The position numbers were made by a program, and so were the translations under genes. From NCBI GenBank assembly GCA_011391085.1, contig JAABRD010000050.1, forward strand, positions 1-37,348: a DNA stretch of 37,348 nt. Reading direction: 5' to 3'. Within the stretch, counting starts at the first letter, position 1; every line of letters starts with the position of its first letter. The notes below the pieces were generated by a model. That model saw only the letters and a list, made by a program, of their open reading frames with translations, was not told the origin of the DNA and made no database searches. Positions 23,712-30,951 of the stretch are shown one piece after another. The DNA comes from Thiotrichaceae bacterium (GTDB lineage: Bacteria > Pseudomonadota > Gammaproteobacteria > Beggiatoales > Beggiatoaceae).

Positions 23712-23746
23712 ATTCGAGAAAAGAATTCGAGAAAAGAAACAGAATC

Positions 23747-24643
23747 ATGGAAAAAATTAAGAAACAAATTCGTAAAGCCGTCTTTCCAGTGGCAGGTTTA
23801 GGCACGCGCTTCTTACCAGCCACCAAGGCCAGTCCCAAGGAAATGTTACCCATTGTGGATAAGCCGTTGATTCAATATGCGGCAGAAGAAGCGGTGGCCG
23901 CGGGGATTGAACAACTGATTTTTGTCACCAGTAGTAGCAAACGTGCTATTGAAGACCATTTTGATAAGAATCAGGAGTTAGAAGATGAATTGGCCAGGCG
24001 CGGTAAATATGATTTATTGGCATTAACCAAGCATATTGTTCCAGAAGGGGTGTCATGTATTTACATACGCCAACCTGAAGCGTTAGGTTTAGGTCATGCC
24101 GTGTTATGCGCTAAACCAGTGGTAGGGGAAGAACCGTTTGCGGTCATTTTAGCAGACGATTTGATTGATGGGCAAGAACTTTCATGTTTGGCCCAAATGG
24201 TGAAAATCCATAAGAAACAGCAATGTAGCGTGGTTGCTGTGGAAGAGGTAGAACGGTCTGAAACGGGTAATTATGGGATTGTTGAACCACAGCCGTTGTA
24301 TGAAGGGGTGTCAAAAATTGGCAGCATCATTGAAAAACCTGCCCCTGATAAAGCCCCTTCGACTTTGGCAGTGGTAGGACGTTATCTACTCTCTCCTAAG
24401 ATTTTCAAACATCTTGAGAAAGTGGAAAGGGGGGCTGGTGGGGAGATTCAGTTGACGGATGCGATTGCCAGTTTGCTGTTAGAAGAACAAGTGTTGGCTT
24501 ACCAGTTCAAAGGGAAGCGGTATGATTGCGGCAGTAAGCTGGGTTACTTGATGGCGACGGTGGACTATGCCTTACAGCATCCTAATTTGCGGGAGTCTTT
24601 TAAGGAACACTTGACAAAGATTTATAATAGTCATTATTCTTAA
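23747..24643 (+). CDS. galU: UTP-glucose-1-phosphate uridylyltransferase
   Basis: The 298-residue protein has the GalU nucleotidyltransferase signature [18 protein letters not shown] at 11-28, followed by [24 protein letters not shown]-type metal site (ILADDLIDG) and [10 protein letters not shown] near the C-terminus. It makes UDP-glucose for polysaccharide and envelope synthesis, which fits the glycosyltransferase and sugar-transferase genes that follow. The open frame extends 25 codons upstream through the repeat ([13 protein letters not shown]...), but [17 protein letters not shown] is the normal family start. Confidence 0.95.
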   Translation: MEKIKKQIRKAVFPVAGLGTRFLPATKASPKEMLPIVDKPLIQYAAEEAVAAGIEQLIFVTSSSKRAIEDHFDKNQELEDELARRGKYDLLALTKHIVPEGVSCIYIRQPEALGLGHAVLCAKPVVGEEPFAVILADDLIDGQELSCLAQMVKIHKKQQCSVVAVEEVERSETGNYGIVEPQPLYEGVSKIGSIIEKPAPDKAPSTLAVVGRYLLSPKIFKHLEKVERGAGGEIQLTDAIASLLLEEQVLAYQFKGKRYDCGSKLGYLMATVDYALQHPNLRESFKEHLTKIYNSHYS

Positions 24644-24683
24644 AAGAATGGGGAAGTGGATATTTAGAGGAATTAAAATACAG

Positions 24684-24903
24684 GTGGACTAGAGGCTTTA
24701 GCCGGTGGGTGCGGAACATAATTGAAATCGCAGTGCCACCCCACCGGCTAAAGCCTCAATGCCATTAAGTTAAGGTAGGGTGGATTAAGCGTTAGCGTAT
24801 CCACCACGGTCGAAACGAAGGTGGATACGCTTCGCTTAATCCACCCTACATTGAATGGAAATGCCTTAACTTAATGGCATTGCGGCTAAAGCCTCTAGTC
24901 CAC
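24684..24903. repeat. Class C element with GGGTGGATTAAGCG core
   Basis: Outer arms GTGGACTAGAGGCTTTAGCC / GGCTAAAGCCTCTAGTCCAC with the inner segments AATGCCATTAAGTTAAGG / CCTTAACTTAATGGCATT. Inserted between these is the hairpin 24775-24849 (arms GTAGGGTGGATTAAGCG / CGCTTAATCCACCCTAC) that is also found at 22490-22565. Confidence 0.85.
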
Positions 24904-24911
24904 CGTACTTT

Positions 24912-24936
24912 CTTTACTATCCACTATCCACTATTC
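24912..24936 (+). promoter_or_regulatory. Heptamer repeat leader of the glycosyltransferase gene
   Basis: Two TATCCAC units and a third, TATTCAT, whose last two bases are the start of the ATG at 24937. A class C hairpin ends 33 bases before the start codon. Confidence 0.6.
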
Positions 24937-26037
24937 ATGTCCTCCCTAAAAATTACCTTTCTTGCCGCCCATAACGCTATTCATACCGTCCGCCTAGTTA
25001 ATGTTTTAGCACAACGTGGCTATCACCTCTCTCTTATCACTCTCCATGAGGGTGATGAACCTCTGGATGTTCGAATCCAACTGTTTAAACTTCCCATCCC
25101 AGCACCCTGGGGATATTTTCTTAACGTCCCCTTCTTGAAACGATTACTCAAACAACTGCAACCGGATTTGCTTCATGTTCATTATGCGACAGGGTATGGG
25201 ACATTGGGACGCTTGTGTGGGTTTCAACCGTTAATCTTATCTGTTTGGGGGAGTGACATTTTTGATTTTCCCACTCAATCACGTTGGCATAAACGTTGGT
25301 TAGTCCAAAATTTGTGGGGTGCGACTCAGATTTGTTCGACTAGCCACGCGATGGCAACCGCTACTCAAGTATTGGTTCAGCATGTCAATCCCATTGCTAT
25401 CACTCCTTTTGGGATTGATACGACGGTGTTTTATCCACGTTTAGAATTGCGCCAAGACACGGTCTTTAACATTGGCACCGTCAAAACGTTGGCCCCCCAA
25501 TATGGTATAGACACCCTCATTTGGGCTTTTTGCAGACTACGAAACGGGTTGGCAGAAACCGATTTACAGTTAGCGCAACGGTTACGTTTATGTATCGCAG
25601 GTGGTGGTCCCCAACTGAACTATTTACAAAATTTAGTTCATCAATTACAATTAACTGATGTAACTGAATTTGCAGGTCACTTGCCACATTCAAAAGTCTC
25701 CGCTTACTTAAACAAACTCAATATATACGTGGCTGCCAGCCGTTCGGAAAGTTTTGGGGTAGCTATTTTAGAAGCCTCCGCCTGTGGGCTACCCGTCGTC
25801 GTCTCTCGTGTCGGTGGATTGCCTGAAGTAGTGGCAGATGGAGTCAGTGGTTACTTGGTAGAGAAAGACAATGTAGAACAATTTGCCACCACCTTACTCA
25901 AATTGATAACCGATGACGCTTGGCGAACTCAGATGGGTCAAGCGGGGCGAGAACTGGTGTTGAAAAAATATCCGTGGCAAGAGAGTGTGTCTATTTTGGA
26001 GGAGGTTTATGGAAGGGTCGTCAATATAGGAGTTTAA
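24937..26037 (+). CDS. Glycosyltransferase family 4
   Basis: The 366-residue GT-B protein has an N-terminal acceptor domain (LKITFLAAHNAIHTVRLVNV; LHVHYATGYGTLG) and a C-terminal nucleotide-sugar domain with the EX7E motif SRSESFGVAILEASACGLPV (E271, E279) and VSRVGGLPEVVADGVSGYLV. It is a retaining glycosyltransferase, probably acting at the cytoplasmic face of the membrane in surface polysaccharide synthesis; donor and acceptor are unknown. The frame continues 21 codons upstream in repeat sequence (MALRLKPLVH...), the same repeat-encoded prefix as before csm3; the ATG at 24937 gives the usual family N-terminus. Confidence 0.9.
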   Translation: MSSLKITFLAAHNAIHTVRLVNVLAQRGYHLSLITLHEGDEPLDVRIQLFKLPIPAPWGYFLNVPFLKRLLKQLQPDLLHVHYATGYGTLGRLCGFQPLILSVWGSDIFDFPTQSRWHKRWLVQNLWGATQICSTSHAMATATQVLVQHVNPIAITPFGIDTTVFYPRLELRQDTVFNIGTVKTLAPQYGIDTLIWAFCRLRNGLAETDLQLAQRLRLCIAGGGPQLNYLQNLVHQLQLTDVTEFAGHLPHSKVSAYLNKLNIYVAASRSESFGVAILEASACGLPVVVSRVGGLPEVVADGVSGYLVEKDNVEQFATTLLKLITDDAWRTQMGQAGRELVLKKYPWQESVSILEEVYGRVVNIGV

Positions 26038-26107
26038 GGCGTAGCTTTGAAAATCGGTGGAAGGAATCAGATTCGTTGACTTCCATCAGAAGAACAGTTA
26101 GACTTTT

Positions 26108-26203
26108 CGGTAGTGATGCATAAGGTAGTGGTTTAAACCTGACAGGTGCTCTACGACCTGTCAGGTTTGATAATGGTTACCACTACCTTGTGCATCACTA
26201 CCG
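26108..26203. repeat. Nested hairpin element, GGTAGTGATGCA outer type, ACCTGACAGGT core
   Basis: Outer ends CGGTAGTGATGCATAAGGTA / TACCTTGTGCATCACTACCG enclose AAACCTGACAGGT / ACCTGTCAGGTTT (26135-26168), the hairpin that stands alone at 3307-3340 and 8229-8263. A T run follows the right end. Confidence 0.85.
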
Positions 26204-26236
26204 TTTTTTCTTTCATTAGCCATTAGCCTAACGAGT

Positions 26237-26338
26237 TATAGTAATATTCCTTCTCATTTGTACCCCCCAGCCCCTGTGTACGGGGGGAGTGACTCCCCCC
26301 GCGTGCGGGGGGTACAAGTGATGAGGAATATTACTATA
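26237..26338. repeat. Nested hairpin element, TATAGTAATATTCCTT outer type, CCCCC core
   Basis: Outer ends TATAGTAATATTCCTT and AGGAATATTACTATA with TTGTACC/GGTACAA. The core (TGTGTACGGGGGGAGTGACT, then CCCCCCGCGTGCGGGGGG) matches the interior of the elements at 4189-4305 and 6490-6606. Confidence 0.8.
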
Positions 26339-26397
26339 TATAAATTTTCCGCTTTGGTTGACCGATTAGCCGTTTAATGCTACCATGAACATTATCC

Positions 26398-26406
26398 TGG
26401 TATAAT
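26398..26406 (+). promoter_or_regulatory. Extended -10 promoter for the electron-transfer operon
   Basis: TGGTATAAT is a perfect extended -10 (TGnTATAAT), 35 bases upstream of the start codon at 26441. No good -35 hexamer is present, as is usual for extended -10 promoters. CGGAG lies 7 bases before the ATG. Confidence 0.65.
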
Positions 26407-26440
26407 TAACAAAAGCATCTTAATACCTAACGGAGTTATT

Positions 26441-27700
26441 ATGACTACATTACAATTGACATTTCTCATTGTTGTTGCCTTAATCGCGCAACTGGCAATG
26501 TTTGCCGCCATCGCGTTTTATCGACAGTGGCAATCCTTTACCGACTTGAAAAGACAGTTGGCCGAGTGGGAAGGCCATCAAGAGGGATATGTTCCACAAG
26601 AGAGAAAGTTACCTCCACCCATCAAACCGTTATGGCTAGAATGTCGTGAATTTCAGGTGCAACGTAAGGTGGTGGAAGATAGAAATCATACCGTCTGTTC
26701 TTTCTACCTAATCCCAATGGATGAAAAACCCTTGCCATCTTTTAAACCTGGGCAATATCTGACGTTTCAATTAGACCTGGAAGACGCCGACACACGCGCC
26801 TCCAAGTCGCTGGTCCGTTGCTATTCTTTATCGGATGAACCTCATTTGGAGTATTACCGCGTCACGATTAAAAAAGTGTCAGCGGGTAAGGCGTCGAGTT
26901 TCTTCCATGATAAAGTGCAAGCAGGAGATATTCTCCAGGTGAAAGCACCCGCGGGTCATTTTTACTTGGATACCGCAGGCACAGGACCGATTGTGTTAAT
27001 CGGCAGTGGCATCGGAATTACGCCCGTGCTTAGTATGCTGAATGCCAGTCTCCATCAGACGCCGCCGCGGGAAATTTGGTTCTATTATGGTGTGCGTAAT
27101 GGTGAGGAGGTGATTATGAAAGAACATCTCAATCAGTTAGCGAAGCAGCATAACCATTTACACCTGTATATTTGCTACAGTCAGCCTACCGAACAAGAGG
27201 TGAAAGGGGTGGATTATCACCATGCGGGTCGCATCGACATTACCTTATTGCGACTGACTTTGCCGTTGAAGCCCCATCATTTCTATGTCTGCGGTCCTAA
27301 ACCAATGATGGAGACGTTAGTTCCTGATTTAAGGGCGTGGGGGGTGCTAGACCACTATATCCATTATGAAGCGTTTGGCCCGGCGTCATTGACTAAGCAT
27401 GAAAAATCACGTTCTGCTTTAGGAGAGGAGGCAACGACTTCCGCAGAACTGACCGTAACATTTAGCAAATCCGGAAAAATGTTTCCTTGGAAAAAGACCG
27501 CGACTTCCCTCCTGGAATTTGCCGAAGACCATGGCATTGCCATTGATTCTGGTTGCCGTGCAGGTAGTTGCGGGACTTGTATGACTCCCCTTGAATCGGG
27601 AGAAGTGGAATACCACCAAAGACCTGATGCCGACCTCAAACCTGGTAACTGTTTGCTGTGTATCTCGGTGCCTAAAACTAACTTAACTTTAAAAGCCTAG
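26441..27700 (+). CDS. Membrane-anchored NAD(P)H/FAD/2Fe-2S oxidoreductase
   Basis: The 419-residue protein has one N-terminal membrane helix (about 6-27) followed by positive residues, which places the rest in the cytoplasm. Domains in order: ferredoxin-reductase FAD domain (RCYSLSD, 126-132), NAD(P) domain (VLIGSGIGITPVLSML at 185-200; VCGPKPMME at 283-291), and C-terminal plant-type 2Fe-2S ferredoxin (C372, C377, C380 in CRAGSCGTC, fourth ligand C404 or C407). NqrF has an N-terminal helix too but carries its ferredoxin before the FAD domain; here the order is that of Hcr and oxygenase reductases. It is the first gene of a three-gene operon; the next gene starts 8 bases after its stop. It should pass electrons from NAD(P)H to the adjacent b-type membrane protein. 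Confidence 0.88.
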   Translation: MTTLQLTFLIVVALIAQLAMFAAIAFYRQWQSFTDLKRQLAEWEGHQEGYVPQERKLPPPIKPLWLECREFQVQRKVVEDRNHTVCSFYLIPMDEKPLPSFKPGQYLTFQLDLEDADTRASKSLVRCYSLSDEPHLEYYRVTIKKVSAGKASSFFHDKVQAGDILQVKAPAGHFYLDTAGTGPIVLIGSGIGITPVLSMLNASLHQTPPREIWFYYGVRNGEEVIMKEHLNQLAKQHNHLHLYICYSQPTEQEVKGVDYHHAGRIDITLLRLTLPLKPHHFYVCGPKPMMETLVPDLRAWGVLDHYIHYEAFGPASLTKHEKSRSALGEEATTSAELTVTFSKSGKMFPWKKTATSLLEFAEDHGIAIDSGCRAGSCGTCMTPLESGEVEYHQRPDADLKPGNCLLCISVPKTNLTLKA

Positions 27701-27708
27701 TTGTCACT

Positions 27709-28287
27709 ATGAATACTTCCTTATTTCGTACTCAAGTCGTTCCCTTTGTGGAGATATTTGCGCTACTGCTTACCCTCACCATGGTTGCCGACTTCCTCCT
27801 CCACCAATGGGATATGGTGTGGATAGGACGTTACCTGGGTATCCCTGGCACCCTTATCATCTTATTGTCGTTTCTGTACTCTCTGAGAAAACGCAAACTG
27901 ATTCAGAGTGGCAATCCCAAAGTGTTGCTGAATCTCCATGAGTTCTTTACCTGGCTAGGTGCCTTGATGATTTTGGTACACGCCGGGATTCACTTTTATG
28001 CCATTTTACCTTGGCTGGCAGTTATCGCTATGTTGATTAATGTCATCAGTGGACTGGTCGGTAAGTTTTTATTAGAGAAATCGCGGCGCCAGTTGTCTTC
28101 CAAAAAAGACCAACTGTTGCACCAAGGGATGTCGGAAGTGGCCGTCGAAAGGGAGATTTTCTGGGATGCGGTGACTTTGGATTTAATGCGGAAGTGGCGG
28201 TTGGTACACTTTCCCATCACATTGGCTTTTAGTCTATTGGCCTTGGGTCATATCTTCAGCATCTTTCTGTTTTGGCAATGGCGATGA
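27709..28287 (+). CDS. Di-haem b-type membrane protein, ferric-reductase/NOX-like
   Basis: The 192-residue protein has about five hydrophobic segments. Two helices each carry a His pair spaced HX13H: H77/H91 in LHEFFTWLGALMILVH and H167/H181 in VHFPITLAFSLLALGH. This is the arrangement that holds two stacked b haems across the membrane in cytochrome b, ferric reductases and NADPH oxidases. I infer that it carries electrons from the cytoplasmic FAD/2Fe-2S protein encoded just upstream to the periplasmic cytochrome encoded just downstream. I recognise no named family. Its stop overlaps the next start (ATGA), so translation is coupled. Confidence 0.75.
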   Translation: MNTSLFRTQVVPFVEIFALLLTLTMVADFLLHQWDMVWIGRYLGIPGTLIILLSFLYSLRKRKLIQSGNPKVLLNLHEFFTWLGALMILVHAGIHFYAILPWLAVIAMLINVISGLVGKFLLEKSRRQLSSKKDQLLHQGMSEVAVEREIFWDAVTLDLMRKWRLVHFPITLAFSLLALGHIFSIFLFWQWR

Positions 28288-29210
28288 AACAGTTCACTTT
28301 TACTTCGGTCATTATTGTTAATTTGTTAGCCATTCTCTGCTTGGTATTTTGGTATCCGCAGTTGATGGTCAGTCCAGGACCGCTTATGGAGAAGCATCAG
28401 GAGTTAACCACGGATTGCTTCGCCTGTCACACCCTGTTTCGGGGCAGTTCTCCCGAAAAGTGCAGGTCTTGCCATCAGGTGAGTAAAATTGGTTTGTTCA
28501 CCACCAAGGGCGTCACAATTCTAGCGAAACAGGAGACGGTGGCTTTTCATCAACACCTGTTAGAAGAGGATTGTGTCGCTTGTCATAGTGACCACCGCGG
28601 GGTCAAACTCTATCGGGCGATTAAATACTTTTCCCATAACTTGTTGACGCCTGCTATGCAAAAAGAGTGTGATGGTTGTCATCCACTTCCCAAGGATGCC
28701 TGGCATAAGCATCTAGCGGTGAACTGTGACCAGTGTCATAGCCAAACCCGGTGGCAACCGGCGACATTCAAGCATGAATGGGTGGTTCAAGCAGTGCAAA
28801 AAAATTGCGAAACTTGCCATGCTAAACCGAAGGATTCCTTGCATCGGCAGTTAGTGGGCAACTGTGACAAATGTCATACCCAAACCGAGTGGAAACCGGC
28901 CACGTTCAATCATGATGAGTATTTCCAACTTGATTCTGACCATGATACGGAATGTGTCAAGTGTCATCTGAACAATGACTATGGTAAATATACCTGCTAC
29001 GGGTGCCATGAACATAGTCCCTCAGAAATTCGTGAGAAGCATCTGGAAGAGGGGATTGAGGATTATGAGAAATGCACAGAATGTCATCGTAACGCGGATG
29101 AAGATGACGCTAACCGACGTTGGCGTTCCAGAGGTACAAACTCGGGCGAAGGTTTGCCGGCTGGGGAAGATGGGGAAGGCGGAGGAAAATCTGAGGAAGA
29201 GGATGATTAG
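28284..29210 (+). CDS. Membrane-anchored decahaem cytochrome c
   Basis: The 308-residue protein has an N-terminal anchor (about 8-24) and ten CXXCH haem-binding motifs, starting at C45, C60, C97, C129, C148, C175, C194, C224, C238 and C264. Two internal segments resemble each other (VNCDQCHSQTRWQPATFKH and VGNCDKCHTQTEWKPATFNH), which suggests duplication. Many further His residues can supply sixth ligands. The tail is Gly/Glu/Asp-rich and low in complexity. It faces the periplasm and should take electrons from the di-haem b protein. ATG at 28278 or TTG at 28272 are alternative starts; I chose the ATG overlapping the previous stop. Confidence 0.9.
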   Translation: MKQFTFTSVIIVNLLAILCLVFWYPQLMVSPGPLMEKHQELTTDCFACHTLFRGSSPEKCRSCHQVSKIGLFTTKGVTILAKQETVAFHQHLLEEDCVACHSDHRGVKLYRAIKYFSHNLLTPAMQKECDGCHPLPKDAWHKHLAVNCDQCHSQTRWQPATFKHEWVVQAVQKNCETCHAKPKDSLHRQLVGNCDKCHTQTEWKPATFNHDEYFQLDSDHDTECVKCHLNNDYGKYTCYGCHEHSPSEIREKHLEEGIEDYEKCTECHRNADEDDANRRWRSRGTNSGEGLPAGEDGEGGGKSEEEDD

Positions 29211-29252
29211 TCCGAGGGTTGGGTAGTGTTGCACCAGACACTCAGGTGGACC

Positions 29253-29370
29253 GGTAGAGATGCAATGTGGGTGATAACCATAGACCGCAGAGAGTCCGAA
29301 GACCTCGGAGGTCTGGCCGCACCTGACAATCAGCGAGTACCTCTGTTATCACCCACATTGCATCACTACC
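29253..29370. repeat. Nested hairpin element, GGTAGTGATGCAATGTGGGTG outer type
   Basis: Outer ends GGTAGAGATGCAATGTGG and CCACATTGCATCACTACC, both continuing into GTGATAAC/GTTATCAC. The core contains GAAGACCTCGGAGGTCT. A truncated extra end, GGGTAGTGTTGCACC, lies at 29221. Confidence 0.75.
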
Positions 29371-29388
29371 CATTTTCCAATGTAAACC

Positions 29389-29559
29389 GGACTAGAGGCT
29401 TTAGCCGGTGACGTGCCCCTTCCACCGGCTAAAGCCTCAATGCCATTAAGTTAAGAAATTCCCCCCGGTCCGGTTTTAACCTTGAAGGTCTGGTTTTAGA
29501 CCTTCAAGGTTTCGGGGGCCAGCTTAACTTAATGGCATTGCGGCTAAAGCCTCTAGTCC
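29389..29559. repeat. Class C element with ACCTTGAAGGTCT core
   Basis: Outer arms GGACTAGAGGCTTTAGCCGG / CCGGCTAAAGCC-type repeats with AATGCCATTAAGTTAAG / CTTAACTTAATGGCATT. The core hairpin 29478-29511 (AACCTTGAAGGTCT / AGACCTTCAAGGTT) differs from that in the related element at 24684. Confidence 0.85.
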
Positions 29560-29565
29560 GGTCTC

Positions 29566-29597
29566 TATTTTCCATTCTCCATTTTCCATTTTCCATT
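29566..29597 (+). promoter_or_regulatory. Heptamer repeat leader of the WbuB-like glycosyltransferase gene
   Basis: TTTCCAT, TCTCCAT, TTTCCAT and TTTCCAT in tandem, then TAAAGAAC and the ATG at 29605. The class C hairpin ends 45 bases before the start. Confidence 0.6.
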
Positions 29598-29604
29598 AAA
29601 GAAC

Positions 29605-30828
29605 ATGCGCTTCCTCATCCTCTCCCAATACTTCCCTCCTGAAATCGGTGCCCCTCAAGTTCGCTGGGCTGCGGTGATTCGGGAATTATTACGTCTCGGC
29701 CATACTGTAGAAGTGGTCACGGCTTTGCCTAATTATCCAGAGGGTCACATTTTTCCAGATTATCAACAACGTTTCGCTATGACTGAAACTTGGGAGACTC
29801 AGGTACTCGTGCATCGTGTTTGGATATATGCTGCCAAAGGCGCGGGTTGGAAACGTTTATTAAATTACTTCTCTTTCCTGGTCACTGCTATCTTTGGACT
29901 TCGTAAAGCCCAGAAGCCGGATTATCTGATTGTTGAATCTCCTCCTCTCTTTTTAGGTATCACTGGTTATCTAGCCGCTAAGTGGTGGAAAGTTCCATTT
30001 GTTTTTAACATTGCGGACCTCTGGCCTGACTGTGTGCGGGCGTTGGGAATCTTGCAACCAGGCGTGACCTTGACAGTGGCGGAACGTTTGGAAGCCTGGT
30101 TATATAAAAAAGCGACGTTTATCAATGCCGTCTCTTTTGATATGCAAGATATTCTGATTCAACAGAAGCAAGTGCCCAGTCACAAGGTGTTATTTTTACC
30201 TAATGGCGTGGATACTCATCGGTTCCGTCCACAACCGTTTGACGTGACTCTCCAAACTCAGTTAGGTCTTCCCAATCAACCGATTTTTTTATATACTGGT
30301 ACGCATGGTTATACGCATGGCATGGAAGTGATTTTACAGGCGGCCCAATTGCTTAATGATACCAATGTGTTATTCTTATTGGTAGGTGGCGGGTCGGAAA
30401 AACCACGCTTGCAACAACGGTGTCAAGAGATGGGTTTGACTAATGTCATGTTTCAAGATTCTAAACCACCAGATCAGATTGCACCGCTTTATAGTTTAGC
30501 TATGGCAGGGATTTGTACGTTACGGGATTCTCCCTTACTGGAATGGACTCGCTTGGCCAAGGTGCTTGCCATCATGGCTTGTGGCAAACCTGTCTTATAC
30601 AGTGGTGCTGGCGAAGGGTCGCGATTGGTCAAACAAGCTAACGCCGGCCTCGTGGTGCCTCCTCAAGACCCGGTGGCATTGGCCAATGCGGTGCGATATT
30701 TAATGAATCATCCTAAAGAAGCTATAGAATTTGGTAACCAGGGACGAATGTATGTGGAAACTCATTTACAATGGTCCACGGTTGTGGCAAACTGGTTACA
30801 ACAATTGGTGGTGACGAAATATGGGTGA
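29605..30828 (+). CDS. WbuB-type glycosyltransferase family 4
   Basis: The 407-residue GT-B protein starts MRFLILSQYFPPEIGAPQVR, the typical WbuB/fucosamine-transferase-like N-terminus, and continues with ALPNYPEGHIFPDY, FNIADLWPDCVRALGIL and a C-terminal donor domain (LLVGGGSEKPRLQ; MACGKPVLYSGAGEGSRLV). Such enzymes add N-acetylated amino sugars in O-antigen or exopolysaccharide synthesis. The last seven codons and stop (…VVTKYG) lie within the left end of a nested hairpin element, so the natural C-terminus may have been altered by its insertion. An aminotransferase and an initiating sugar transferase follow on the same strand. Confidence 0.9.
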   Translation: MRFLILSQYFPPEIGAPQVRWAAVIRELLRLGHTVEVVTALPNYPEGHIFPDYQQRFAMTETWETQVLVHRVWIYAAKGAGWKRLLNYFSFLVTAIFGLRKAQKPDYLIVESPPLFLGITGYLAAKWWKVPFVFNIADLWPDCVRALGILQPGVTLTVAERLEAWLYKKATFINAVSFDMQDILIQQKQVPSHKVLFLPNGVDTHRFRPQPFDVTLQTQLGLPNQPIFLYTGTHGYTHGMEVILQAAQLLNDTNVLFLLVGGGSEKPRLQQRCQEMGLTNVMFQDSKPPDQIAPLYSLAMAGICTLRDSPLLEWTRLAKVLAIMACGKPVLYSGAGEGSRLVKQANAGLVVPPQDPVALANAVRYLMNHPKEAIEFGNQGRMYVETHLQWSTVVANWLQQLVVTKYG

Positions 30829-30919
30829 TATTTTTACCCTCACCCCCGGCCCCTCTCCCAGAGGGAGAGGGGCCGGGGGTGAGGGCAATTCTTGGCAGCA
30901 CCCACATTTCATCACTACC
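30807..30919. repeat. Nested hairpin element with CACCCCCGGCCCCTCTCCC core
   Basis: Outer ends GGTGGTGACGAAATATGGGTG (imperfect) / CACATTTCATCACTACC. Core arms CCCTCACCCCCGGCCCCTCT / AGAGGGGCCGGGGGTGAGGG form a very stable stem. It overlaps the 3' end of the glycosyltransferase gene and ends 33 bases before the aminotransferase start. Confidence 0.8.
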
Positions 30920-30951
30920 CAACAACTGACATCCAATTCGTAACACTGTAC

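Larger units (their letters stand above)
26038..26440. other. Repeat-filled leader region of the electron-transfer operon
   Basis: No gene in these 403 bases. It contains nested elements at 26108-26203 and 26237-26338, and a promoter-like site near 26400. Confidence 0.65.
29211..29604. other. Repeat-filled spacer
   Basis: No gene in 394 bases. It holds a nested element (29253-29370), a class C element (29389-29559) and the heptamer leader of the next gene. Confidence 0.7.

Noticed and set aside
26441..27700. NqrF
   Set aside because: Domain order is FAD, NAD, then ferredoxin; NqrF has the ferredoxin directly after the membrane helix.
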